Source: Sisyra terminalis (taxonomy: Eukaryota > Arthropoda > Insecta > Neuroptera > Sisyridae). Taken from it: 64,000 nt of DNA. Within the stretch, counting starts at the first letter, position 1. Every line of letters starts with the position of its first letter. Below are positions 47,263 to 58,890 of the stretch, piece by piece. The translations under genes and the position numbers were made by a program. Where the stretch lies: contig OY292277.1 of the NCBI GenBank assembly GCA_958496175.1, forward strand, positions 48,619,050 through 48,683,049. Reading direction: 5' to 3'. The notes beneath the pieces were generated by a model. That model ran no database searches. It had not been told where the DNA came from and saw only the letters and a list, made by a program, of their open reading frames with translations.

Positions 47263-47530
47263 TAGAGCATTTTATTTCCCTTAGGAATAAATAAAATATA
47301 GTCCTTGATTTTAATTTGTTCCTTTATTACAATACTTCAAAGTTAAAAATACAAATCGTACGAAGAGATCAATGTTCATGGCTTAATTTTAAGAAAATGG
47401 TTGATCTGACAAAAATTTTCATAACTATATTTTTTGTAGAACATTTATTTTTGTTTGAAAACATATGATGTTTTTTTTGTAGAACATTTAATTTCTTTTA
47501 ATAAATATATAAAACTTTGGTCTTAATATT
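47263..47530. repeat. Fragment related to foldback family E
   Basis: It shares 'cttcaaagttaaaaa', 'gatcaatgtt', 'ggttgatctgac' and 'attttttgtagaacattta' followed by 'atttcttttaa' with 52860-53010. The repeat word 'tttttgtagaacattt' occurs twice here. Termini are missing. Confidence 0.55.
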
Positions 47531-48117
47531 AATTTATTTATTAGTTAAAAAATTCCTAACTAAAAAGATCAAATCTTTTTTACGGATGGTCAAATCTTTT
47601 TTAACGATAAAAAATTTTTTTAAGGATTTCCACGATACTTGTTTTACACGGTTCACAAAACTAATGAAATTCGGACAATTTATAAAAATGTATTTTTGGT
47701 TACATAATCATATCCACAATACATATCAATACATATGTTGAAATTATTTTTGAGTTTCTTTCATTTGGCAACACTGATTGCAATAACAAGGGATTCCCCT
47801 TTCTGATAGTTCCTCAAAGTGATGGCGAATAAATTTCAAATATACCTAAATTTATTAAGTTTCAGCAGATACTTTTTGAAAATTTTTTCGTTTATATTTT
47901 TGTTTTCATTTTTAGAATAAGTTCACTACGACATCACGCCATTTTTAGGACAAACTATACCTAGTTTAAAGTTTCTAGATATATTTACTCTTATTCCATT
48001 TGAATAAATGACTTAATTGCGCAGTTTTTTTCGTTTTACACGGTTTTATATAGGAAAAACAAAGATTTCATTTTATACGGATTTGTCTGGAACCTCTCTT
48101 CAGCGTAAATCGGGGGA
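47531..48117. other. Non-coding DNA
   Basis: No gene or delimited repeat is visible. Confidence 0.35.
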
Positions 48118-48280
48118 TAGGTGTACCTCGGTTTTCTTTATTTTCGAAGTGTTTCACCATTTTTTTTTCACAAAACTTCAATAGAAAATAGGCCACATAT
48201 AGGAGCAAAACATATATTATTTTCATAATTTTAAGTCTAAGGAAACATAAAAAAAAGTTGTTATTAGTTTTTTTTGTTTT
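48118..48280 (+). repeat. Foldback family G, internal fragment
   Basis: It matches 29460-29620 of copy 1: 'ttttcgaagtgtttcaccat', 'cacaaaacttcaata', 'ggccacatataggagcaaaa' and 'ttattttcataattttaag'. Both ends of the element are missing, and the tandem array begins immediately after. Confidence 0.8.
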
Positions 48281-49550
48281 GGAAAATGGACCCGAAAAAC
48301 CCAATAAAAACAACGACGTAAATACCTTTAATCCATTTGATGGATTCAAAGGAAACTTTAAGAACTTTTCTCCTCACATTTTGTGGAACTGCTGCAGACG
48401 TGTTTACTTGTATACTTATTTTTAAGTCCGGAAACTTAATTTAACTTTAATCCGAAAAAATGTAAGCACAAAATGGAACTTTCTTCTCAAAATGAGATTT
48501 TGAGAATTTAATCTTCTTTCCACAGTTTCTACAACTTGTACTAAATCTTATTGATAAACAGAAGTCTTAACTATTTGGGAAAAAGGGCCCGAAAAACCCA
48601 ATAAAAACGACGACGTACATATCTTTAATCCTTTTTAATGGATACAAAGAAAAATTTTAGAACTTTTCTTATCACATTTCATGGAACTGCGGTAGACCTG
48701 CATACTTGTATACTTTTTTTTAGGTCCGGAAACTTAACTTAACTTTAATCCGGAAAAATATAAGCACAATGTGGAACAACCTTCACAAAATGTGATGCAA
48801 AACTTCCCAAAAAAATTTCAGAACTAACCAATTTAATCTTTTTTCCACAGTTTCCCCAACTTTTACTAAATTTTATTGATAAACAGAAGCCTTAACTAGT
48901 TGGGAAAAAGGACCCGAAAAACCCAATAAAAACGATGACGAAAATATCTTTAATCCTTTTTAATGGATACAAAGAAAAATTTTAGAACTTTTCTCAACAC
49001 ATTTTGTGGAACTGCTGTAAACGTGCATTCTAGTATACTTATTTTTTAAGTCCGGAAACTTAACTTAACTTTAATCCGGAAAAATGTATGTACAAAATGG
49101 AACTTTCTTCTCAAAATGAGATGCAAAACTTCCCAAATAAATTTAAGAATTGACTAATTTAATCTTTTTTCCACAGTTTCCACAACTTGTACTAAATCTT
49201 ATTGATAAACAGAAGTCTTAACTATTTGGGAAAAAGGGCCCGAAAAACCCAATAAAAACGACGACATAAATATCTTGAATCCTTTTGATGGATACAAAGG
49301 AAAATTTTAGAACTTTTCTCATCATATTTAATGAAACTGCTGTAGACGTGCTTACTTATATAATTATTTTTTAGTCCGGAAACTTAACTTAACTTTAATC
49401 CGGAAAAATTTAAGCATAAAGTGAAACATCTTTCACATAATGGGATGCAAAACTTCTCAAATCCATTTAAGAATTGACCAATTCAATCTTTTTCCCACAG
49501 TTTCCACAACTTCTACTAAATCTTATTGGTAAACAGAAGCATTAACTATT
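48281..49550. repeat. Tandem array, four units of about 297-326 bp
   Basis: The anchor 'cccgaaaaacccaataaaaa' occurs at 48291, 48588, 48913 and 49239. Each unit continues with 'cgacgtaaatatcttt'-like wording, 'atggatacaaaga', 'aacttttctcatcacattt', 'tggaactgctgtagacgtg', 'aagtccggaaacttaa', 'ctttaatccggaaaaat' and 'ttccacagtttccacaactt', ending 'ttattgataaacagaagtc'. Similarity between units is high, so the array is fairly young. It is non-coding. Confidence 0.95.
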
Positions 49551-49880
49551 AGTCTTGATTATATATAATATACTGATATCTTAATTTATTATGGTCTTAG
49601 CCATTTAAATTAAAATCCAGTTAATGCTATTTTTTTTTTAACTACTTGTTGCCATTTATGAGGAAATTTTTTGTACCATTTTTCCAAAACAGCTTTTCCT
49701 CACTGACAAAAAATTGCAATGTTTAGTTTCCTCAAGTATATCTTTAAAATCAATTACAGACGATCAAGAGTGTTTGCCAAAGGCAAAACAAATGACAACC
49801 ATTTAGCGCCAAGTTCTAACTATAAGTTTGGATGAGTAGAATTTGTCAATTATACTCCTAAAACTTTTTGCAAGCTATTT
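49551..49880. other. Non-coding DNA
   Basis: No gene or element is recognised in this 330-base stretch. Confidence 0.35.
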
Positions 49881-50157
49881 AAGATCGGTTTTTTTATTTA
49901 ATATTTTTTACTATTCAAATTAGCTACTTTTCGTTTCGTATCGTAACTTCATCAGGCATTTTTTATTGAAAAAAAATATTTTTTATTGAATTTAAATTGA
50001 AAATATTATATTTTTTGTGATTCAAGAAGTTACAATACGTAACGAAACGTAGCTAATTTGAATATTAAAAATATTAAATTAAAAAAACCGATCTTAAACA
50101 ACCTGAATGGTTTTCTTATTTGATAAAAGCTGAGATCTGAATTTTATCATCTATCTT
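49881..50157. repeat. Hammerhead-like palindrome family, copy 2
   Basis: The arms at about 49881-49970 and 49980-50105 are inverted copies and match the palindrome at 4539-4931: 'tttaagatcggttttt', 'caaattagctac', 'cttcatcaggc' and 'gtaacgaaacgtagctaatt'. The outer tail 'gataaaagctgagatctgaa' (50114-50133) matches, inverted, 4452-4485. In the right arm the CTGATGA core has been lost by a ten-base deletion between AAG repeats (near 50023); in the left arm, read on the minus strand, it is kept. Confidence 0.85.
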
Positions 50158-51835
50158 TTTGCAAGCTTTTAAAGTCACATGAAGGCAATGATAGTCATTT
50201 TTTCTTCGGCTCAATTTTGGTGGCCAGTGTTGGTCAATTACATCGGTAATTGGTCTCAAATTGGGACAAAAGAGGTCTTAAATATTTTTTTACAATTGAA
50301 TTGAACAAAATTTAACAAAAATCGATAGAGCTTTTTTTGAATTGGAGCCAAACGTAAAATCTGTTATCCTTGGAAATACCTACGTAACTCTTGTGAAATT
50401 TTATCTCTTAGAAGTAAAACACTACAAATGTTATGTTTAGTGTTCTAGAAAACCACAAATGTTTCGAAAAAGGAAAAAGACGTTAGTAAATACAATGTAA
50501 TCGATAGTTAAATATAAATGATTTTTGGTGAAAACTTTTTTTTTTTGGGTTATTGTTTTTCTCTGTTAATTCCTATCTATAACAGGGTTTTTCTTACATC
50601 TGAAAAAAGAAATCCATACGACAAATATAAAAAAAAGAGTTTATTAAATTGGAAATTTAAACGAATATAAGTTCAGGCTTTTTGCTAACTTTTTGGTTTA
50701 TCACTGATTTAGGTTGGTCATTCTTTGTTAGGCTAACATTACAAAAAATTAAATAAAAATTCGCGGATCTAATCAGAACATCAATACATACGTATGAATA
50801 TTAGTAAATATTAATAAAAACAACGGCTTTGCCATAACCTATTGACCAAGGTATAATCCTTCAAAATCATTTCCAACAATTAAAAATAATGCAACAATAG
50901 AAGTACTTTCGTGTTTCATACAAAACGTTCCATAAAAATTGCGTTGAAATGCTTTTTTATTAGCTAAATTTATATAAAAATATCTTCACTGAAAATATTT
51001 TCGTGGAAACTTAAAAAAAATATTCTTTCATATCAAACACTTGAAACACTCCTTTTAATATTGCATCGCTTATGATCGTTTTAACAGCATAAAGAAAAGC
51101 AATAAGATTTTTTACTTTGATCGAAATATAAAGCAGACTTATTTCGTTATAAAATCTGATGTAGAAGGCAAAAGTGAAGTTAATAAATACTTCGACTCTG
51201 ATATCGTATTAAGTATGTTATAGAATTTTTTGACGTTATTTTTACGAAGATACAAAACGCTATATTATAGAATGATACTTTCCCAGGGTTGTTCACATAA
51301 AAAGCAAAGAAAAATATCAATGAAGAAGTTGCCATTTTTTATCATTAAAATCGTTTTTACAATTTTCCTTATTTCACTTTAAAAAATGAAAACTATGGAT
51401 TGTTTAAAACCGAATTTTTGGTAATGAAAATTAAGAATGATATGGAAATACAATCGGAGATAAAACTACACAAAAATAGAAATTTGTGAATAATTATCGT
51501 CATATAGTAAACCTCGAGGTGAATAAATAAGTCAATACTTAAAAAAATTGTATAAAATTTAAGAAAAAATCGGGAAATTTCAACAAAAATATTAACTTAT
51601 TAACTTTTGGGACTTAGGATACCTTAATTTCAACTCAAAAAATTAATGATTTGATACTCATTAGTTAATTAATTTACAGAAAATATTAAAAACAATAATA
51701 TGAAAACAGTTGTTTTCTATTAAATGAATTAAATCGTTAATATAAAAATTATAGTGCATTAATGATTAAGTCAACATCAAGTGTTATCTTATAAAATAAG
51801 ATTGTTGATCGGTGAGATATTTTTATCATACTCAT
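50158..51835. other. Non-coding AT-rich DNA
   Basis: No gene, delimited repeat or coding relic is visible. Confidence 0.45.
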
Positions 51836-52511
51836 TAGACTGATTCAAAAAAATGATGATTTTTTTTTCTTAATTATATAAAAAATATTGTTGGCAATGA
51901 CAAAAAAAAATCCTGTGAAAGTTTAAGCTCTTAATATTAAGAGGTGCCGCATCGCAAATTTCGATTTTCCATTCAAATAACATGGGAACAATATTCTCTT
52001 GCACTTTGGAATTTTATAGCTCACGTTGGTGACAATATTTCGGAATGACCAAGCTATATTCTTGTAGGAAATTAAACGATCTACAAAAAAGGTCTCTAAG
52101 AAGTTTTTGATATATTTATTACTTCAAAAGTTATTCGAGGTCAAAGATGAACTAAAGAGAAATTTTAATATTTTTTCAATTTTTTGACGCACCCATCAAT
52201 ATTATGAGGAAATTTTATTAGACATTTTTTGTAGAGCACTTTTTTTCCTATTACTTATCTCTATAAAAGTTTTTGATATTTTTTACAGGTCCTAAGTTAT
52301 TTGCATTAAACTGAAAATTCCCTGATTTATTATATTTTAACATAATTTTTTTATTTTTTATTTTAAATAAATAACTTAGGACCTGTCGAAAATATCAAAA
52401 ACTTTTATAGACATAAGTTATAGGAAAAAAAGTGCTCTACAAAAAATATCTTATAAAATTTTCTCATAAAATTGATGGTTGCGTCAAAAAATTGAAAAAA
52501 TATTAAAATTT
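51836..52511. mobile_element. Foldback family A, copy 2 (right end missing)
   Basis: It begins tagactgattcaaaaaaatg (51836) and follows the complete copy at 9853-10864 through 'gaggtgccgcatcgcaaatt', the centre and the first part of the right arm. It stops at 'ttgaaaaaatattaaaattt' (52511), about 300 bases short of the full right end. The subterminal block is present near 51920. No target duplication can be read because the right end is gone. Confidence 0.9.
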
Positions 52512-53271
52512 CTCATTCAAAAAAATTCATCAAAAAAATAGTTTCGTAATTGTACCAAAATTGTATCATGGTTAAAAATTAAAATTAAAAGAAAAAACTC
52601 TCTTTTTTCAAGGATCCTGTAAACCGAAAAAACTTTTTTTTTTCGAGAAGCTATCATCAGCCCCTATAACATATCCAAAATTCAAATAAATCGAATCACA
52701 AGTTTCTGAGAAAATATTTTATTTCTAATTTCCAGCTTTTTTCGAATTTTGAAGAAACGGTAATACATAGGGATCTGAAACTTGCCGAATTATTGTATTT
52801 TAATAGTTCCAACATACCCTGAAATTATAAACCAAATACTTATCGTCCTATGTCCTTTGTTCATAGGCTTTAAAATTCCAAAGTTAAAAAATCAAACGTA
52901 AAAATTGATCAATGTTTAAGACTTGATTATTGGAAAGCGGTTGGTCTGACGATAATTTACATTCATACATTTTTTGTAGAACATTCAATTTCTTTTAAGA
53001 ACATATGATTTTAAATTCGATTAAAGACCTCTTTAATTATTTAATTAAGGGTTTGAAATAGAAGAATATTTTTTTTTATCTAAGTTTTACATTCATACAT
53101 TTTTTGTAGAATATTCAATTTCTTTTAAGAACATATGACTTTAAGTTCAATTAAAGACCCCTTTAAATATTTAATTAAGAGTTCGAAAAAAAAACAATTA
53201 TTTTTTTTGATCTAAATAATGTTTTTGATATATCTTTAAAAAAAAGTGGATTTTCTTGGCTCAGCCTTGTA
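52512..53271 (-). repeat. Foldback family E, one arm with internal duplication
   Basis: Read on the minus strand it starts at 53271 with tacaaggctgagccaagaaa, then poly-T/A, 'gatatatcaaaaacatta', and the block 'ttcgaactcttaattaaat' (from 53187, 84 nt from the terminus), the same order as families A to D. An internal unit of about 120 bases is duplicated (52966-53060 and 53085-53185, each with 'attcatacattttttgtaga'). The outer limit near 52512 is uncertain. Confidence 0.55.
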
Positions 53272-55508
53272 CAAACTCATATTTTAAAAGCAAAGTTTTA
53301 GAGATAAACCAAATCTTCTTGAAAAGCAAAAATGTTAATTTCCAATTGGTATTCTTTGAATCAAACATTAAATCCTCTATGGTTCCTTTTGATTTTGTTT
53401 GGGAGTAAATTTTCACCGGTTTAAATTCATTTATAGAAAAATGATCCAGATTTTCTTTTCAATTATGTAAAACATATCAATATTTTCCAACCCTTTTTAT
53501 CAGTCGTTTCTCGTACAAAATTTTCAATATTTTACTCTTCGCATCTGGAATTAGAGAGATAGAAGTATTGTCGCGCGAATTTAAATAAAACTATCCCAAC
53601 TTGCGAATAGGAAAAAAGGATAAATAAGCGAAACGGGGATTCCATATACGAATGTATGTATTTTGCACACTTGTGAAAGAAATTGAGCCCTTGAAAATCT
53701 ATGCTGTCAAATATATTAAGCAAATAAAATGCATGAATGAATGTTATGTACGTTTTCTGAAATTGAATACGAAATATTTTCATCCCCGTTGTTTTATTGT
53801 ACGAACGAGACTACCTTTTTGCCGACACAGGGTTTTCTTGATTCGACAACATTACCAGTCAGGGATGAGTGCATGCAAATCGCAATTTTTGCCGTTTTAT
53901 TATTGCTTTTTTTGCAAACATTTGGTAGCCAAATGAAATATGATTTTTTACGTCAAGGAAAAGGGTTTTACATTTGAATAATTGCATGTTTTAAGATCTT
54001 TGTTAATTTTAAAGAAGTAAATTAAAATCTTCAAAAAAACAACAACGAATTAGTCTTTAGAATATATTGTGAAGTTCAACGAAAGTAAAATAAGCCCTTC
54101 GTCATATAAATTCTTGAATTGTACGTCAGTTGTGTCGGAAAACGTGGCAAAATGTCTTTGATCTTGCTTTGAATTATAAAGTGTGTTATAATTGGGTTTC
54201 TAGAAGCAGCACTAAAATGTGAAAAGGTATAAAAGAACTACCTAGAAGTAAATGAATGTTTTTTTTATTCCTTCCAAATAAAATTAGGTAGGCAGGAACA
54301 ATTTAGAGGGTTTTTTTTTTCTCCTGAAAAAGCCTTCTTTTCACTCCAGTTCAATGACATCCACTAAAATTTATTGAAAGGAAATTCAGTTGGTATTTTC
54401 TTAAACGGTTTTTTCCCCGGACAACAAATTCAATGTTTTCTTATTTGCTATAAATAATTGGTAAATTAGTGAAGCTTTTTATGTTTGGAGTAAATTATTT
54501 TTTTTTTTAATAGTCCTCTATATAATTTAATGAAATGTGTAAATGAGTGAAACGTGACGAATGTGAGCAAATAAAAGAAAGAATATTTTCTTTGTCATTT
54601 TTCTCATTACAAATTTCAATTACTGCGAAGTTTAAATTAACAAGTCTAAATTAGTTTCATAACTTTTGTATCACTTTTCTTTGCTTGACAAAAGTTTACG
54701 GAGAAAAATATAATTTACTTGTAAACCGCAAAATTAGAAAATTATTTCAGTTGTCAACCAAAAAATCAGAAACAGATTTCAACAAAAAAATCGATTTGTT
54801 GAATATTTAAAAAAAATATATCTCCGTTTTTCTATTAAAACTATACCAATTTTTATTGAATTTAGAGTAAATATAAACTTTATTAACATGTGAAATGTTT
54901 AAAAAAACTGGCGTTTTTGTTTCAAAAACGAGCTTTTATTAAGTCCAAAAAAAATATATACGTAAATGGTAACACACCCGGCTTAATAATTAATTAAAAA
55001 AAACCGAAATGCTTGTTGCATTTTTTCACGCTGGTTCATTTTCTATTTGCATTTCTGTGCAACTATATTATAATTTGTTATTCATTTGTACTGTCCAGAA
55101 AATTGTTGTTAACATGTACGCTATTTTTTTTTTTTTTTTTGAAACATACACCATTCATCATATGCACATTTTAGTGCCAGTTTAAGCATAAATGTTAAAA
55201 TCGTCTACTACCTCACAACATGAGCTACGTAATATGCATTTCGTCTGGAATATATGCAATTCATATTGTTCTTTGAAATTCCATGCAATTCTGTCCAATG
55301 TGACAAATCATTTGAATTGTTCTTCGGGATAGACTTCACTTTAGCATAACATAATGAAAACTGTCAAATTCAATTGCATCGAAAGGGTGAAAAACGCATT
55401 AATTAATTTACTGACGGATTTTTACTTTCGTATTCAATTGGTATTTATAAAATTAAAAGTTTAAATATTTAGTTTAAATAAAATTTATTGCTCTTATCAT
55501 ATATACAC
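53272..55508. other. Non-coding DNA with a less AT-rich island
   Basis: About 53520-53990 is low in repeats and holds overlapping open frames on both strands (for example 53652-53936 and 53741-53977), none recognisable. The rest is AT-rich and shows nothing I can name. A poly-T run lies near 55124-55140. Confidence 0.45.
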
Positions 55509-56070
55509 TAGACTGGGCCAAAAAAATCGACTATTTTTTTTTTTGAAAAATATATCGAAAATATTATTCAAGGTGTCAAAAAAAATGTCGGGAAGGTTTG
55601 AGCTTTTAATATCAATATTAAGAGGTCTATCATCTTTAATTTCGATTTTTTATTTGTGCTTTCATTTTTGCGTCAACGCTGTCAATCATCAAGGTAAAAA
55701 AATTCATCTGCACATATATTTATAGAAAACTAAATTCCCTACAAAAAACGTCACTTTAAAAATTTTCGCCAGACACACCGTTTCCGAATAATCAAGCTTT
55801 AAACATTGATATAATTTTTAGATGTATCTTCTTTGTTTTGGAATTTTGTAACTAACGAAAAAATAAATATATAGAAATGAACAATATATATTCTTAAAGG
55901 GAATTTAATGCTCTGCAAAAAAGGACTGCTAATGTTTTTACATAAAATCACTCTTTCAAAAGTTATTCACAATTAAAATTGTCACAATTAAAAATTAATA
56001 ATTTATTTTTTATTTGTAATAGTTTCAAATAAAATTCATAACAAAAGCTTTAAACTAAGAAAAATATTTA
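55509..56070. mobile_element. Foldback family C, copy 1 (left part)
   Basis: It begins tagactgggccaaaaaaatc (55509), with 'tatcgaaaatattattcaag', the block 'gtttgagcttttaatatc' at 55596-55613 (87 nt from the end), 'tctatcatctttaatttcga', 'ccctacaaaaaacgtcactt' and 'ccgtttccgaataatcaagc'. A clear right arm is not present, so the copy is truncated. A second copy follows directly at 56078. Confidence 0.8.
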
Positions 56071-56077
56071 TCAACAT

Positions 56078-56880
56078 TAGACTGGGCTAATAAAATTGAC
56101 TATTTTTATTTTTTTTTTTGAAAAGAATATCGAAAATATTGTTCAAAGTGACAAAAAAAATATCGGAAAGGTTTGAGCCCTTAATATAAAGAGATCTATC
56201 ATCTTTAATTTCGATTTTTTATTTGTGGTTTCATTTTTGCGTCAATGCTGTCAAGTATCAAGTATCAAGGAGTCAAACTATCAAAGTAAAAAAAATCATC
56301 TGCACATATATTTATAGAAAATTAAATTCCCTACAAAAAACGTCACTTTAAAAATTTTCCCCAGACACGCCGTTTCCGAATAATCAAGCTTTAAACATTG
56401 TTACAATTTTTAGATGTATCTTCTTTATTTTGGAATTTTGTAACTAACGAGCAAATATATATATACAATAAACAATATAGATTCGTGAAGGAGATTTAAT
56501 GCTCTACAAAAAAGTGCTGCTAATGTTTTTACATAAAATCGCTCTTTCAAAAATTATTCACAGTTAAAGTTGAAGAAAAATTTAAATTATTGTTTTTTTC
56601 GTTTTTCTACGTTTTTGTGTAATAAGTAGCTGTTAACTGAGAATAGGTTTGGATATATTATGAAATTTTGATATTTAAAGCAATAAGATTGATAAAATGA
56701 TGATTTTCGATCATGTACAATATCAATTTGTTCCACTAAATGAGAAAAAATTAGTTCAACAACGAAAAGAACAATAATTTAAATTTTCCTTCAACTTTAA
56801 TTGTAAATAACTTTTGAAAGAGTGATTTTATGTAAAAACGTTAAGACACCTTTTTTGTAGAGCATTAAATACACAAATAC
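56078..56880. mobile_element. Foldback family C, copy 2 with partial right arm
   Basis: It starts tagactgggctaataaaatt (56078) and matches copy 1 closely for about 450 bases. The block 'gtttgagcccttaatata' is at 56171-56188. After an AT-rich centre an inverted arm returns ('cttttgaaagagtgatttta', 'tgtagagcattaaat', 56815-56868) and then breaks off before the terminus. The two C copies lie in direct orientation about 570 bases apart. Confidence 0.8.
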
Positions 56881-56929
56881 TTTTGTTTATAGTTTGTTAA
56901 TAATTTATTTTTAATTTTTAATGTGTGAT

Positions 56930-58750
56930 GTACCTTGCATGAACCATTCAAGCAGTGTCTATAGATCTTGATCTAGGATAGATATTAGTTTACGATATTG
57001 TAGTTGTTTATTTGAATTGGGGAAAAATAGATGGCAATTCTTAAAAAAACCCGAATATTGTTCCTGTATTCAGTTTGTTATAAGACCATATGTCTTATAC
57101 TTTTATCTTTGTATTTTCTGTATTTGTGGAGTAGGTCATCGAGGGTGTAGTCACTGATGGTTCTAATTATTTGGCTAGGGCCACTTTTACAATTTGTGTA
57201 GAATTTCCACGAAAAAGTGAGAATATATAAGTCTATCGGTAGTTTCCTTAATTCCTCTGAAAATCATACATTTTGTATTTGGCTGGGTAGTTTCCCAGCA
57301 TTTTTAGTAATTTATTTTGGACTTTTTAAATTGTCAGATACTTGGTTTTGCTTACTAAACTCCAGACTGGACATGTATATGTAACCACTGGTCTGAGCAC
57401 TGTTTTATAAATTATTAATTTATTGTTGGTAGACAACCTTGATTGTCTATTTAGCAATGGATATAAGATGTTAGTTCGGGCCATTAATTTGCTTTTAGTT
57501 AGTTGAATGTGTTCAGCAAAGTTGAGTCTGGAATCCAATTGCATCCCCAAGTATCTAACCGTTTTTGCCCATTCTATATTTTTTCTCTTTATTAATACCT
57601 TTTTATGCTTGTTGGGTCTTCTTCTAGTGAATAGGATAGCTTCAGATTTGTTATCATTGGCCTTTATTTTCCATTTTTTAAAAAAAATTATTATCTTTTT
57701 TAAGGTCTTGGTTATTCTGTTGGCCACTGTATCAGCTCTCCAAGAGGATGCAAAAATTGCTTGTATCGTCAGCATATAGGGGAAAGTTTCGGGTGTCCGT
57801 GGGATATCATTTATATATAGAATAAATAGAATAGGTCCCATAATAGACCCTTGAGGGACTCCAGCTTTAATCAATCTGCTATTAGACATTTCATTTTTGA
57901 TTTGTACACAAAATTGGCGCTTTTTGAGATAACTCCATATTATTATTGTAATGTATCTGGGGAATTTCATTCTAATTAGTTTGCATATTAGCTTCTCATG
58001 CCATAGAGTATCAAAAGCCTTTTCTATGTCAAGTAGAGTCATTTCCGTGTGTTTATTACTGTTAAAGGTGTCAATTATATGGTCACATATTCTGTAGAGT
58101 TGCATTGTTGTGGAATGCTTAGGTCTGAATCCAAACTGTTCGGGTATTAGTATCTTTTTTTTTTGTTAATATGCCCGTTTATTCGCCTTAGGATAGTTCC
58201 TTCGGAAATTTTGCTTAAGGTTGTTAGTAGACTGATAGGTCTATAACTAGTGGGACTGAATGCTGGTTTACCAGGTTTGAGGATTTAAATCAGTTTAGAT
58301 TTTTTGAATGGTTCTGGAAAACATCCGTGAGCTAGCATTTTATTAATGATAGTACTTAATCTCTTGATCACTATTTGTGGAAGGTTTTTCAGTACCTTGG
58401 CATTGATATTATTTATTCCTGGCGCTTTTTTGTTTTTTAATTCTTTATTGATGTTTTTATTTCTCCAGTTTTGAGATGGTCAAAGTTTGCAGAGTTTTCA
58501 GTAGTTGTTCTTAAGAAATCTGCTATATAGTTGGTGATTTTCTTGTTTTGGTTTGGGTTTTCTAGGTTGAGGTTTTGCTCCTGGACAGCTTCAAACTTTA
58601 TTGCTAGTAGTTGGGCTTTTTCTTTATTTAAGTAAGAGGTTTTATTTCCTAATGTTTTGTGGAATGCTTTGTTATTTTCCAGAAGAAGTTATCTTTTGGT
58701 TTGAGAGTTGTTAAGAAATTTGACCAGCAGTCGTTTTTCCATTGGTTTAA
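56930..58750 (-). pseudogene. Jockey-type LINE ORF2 (reverse transcriptase) relic
   Basis: On the minus strand the relic starts near 58750 and passes 'NLNLENPNQNKKITNYIADF' and a 'PTSYRPISLLTTLSKISEG' region (about 58240-58190). A 259-codon open stretch follows (58105-57326). It contains 'MTLLDIEKAFDTLWHEKLI', with the first catalytic Asp, 'KAGVPQGSIMGPILFILYIND', 'KVLIKRKNIEWAKTVRYLG', 'LDSRLNFAEHI' and 'VLRPVVTYTCPVW'. This is the palm-to-thumb order of Jockey-clade elements. The second catalytic motif is present in the DNA (57776-57765, coding Tyr-Ala-Asp-Asp) but in a different frame from the open stretch, so the product would be inactive. The 3' tail continues to about 56930 with stops. 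Confidence 0.88.
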
Positions 58751-58890
58751 GCGGGTACTCTGGTCTAGAAATTTGAAAAAATCAATTTTTTTTTGCATAT
58801 TTTAAAATTTTAGACATTCAAAAATATGATCTTAGAAGGATTTTTCATTATTCGAATTATTTTTGCAGATAAAGCTGATTTAGATACAAA
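58751..58890 (+). repeat. Repeat family H, copy 1 (terminal fragment)
   Basis: It begins gcgggtactctggtctagaa (58751), then 'atttgaaaaaatcaattttt' and 'aatatgatcttagaaggatt'. The same sequence appears inverted at 62430-62606 and 62870-63067. It truncates the 5' side of the LINE relic. Confidence 0.65.

Noticed and set aside
53652..53977. Overlapping plus-strand frames of 94 and 78 codons
   Set aside because: A Cys/Phe-rich chance translation with no recognisable motif.
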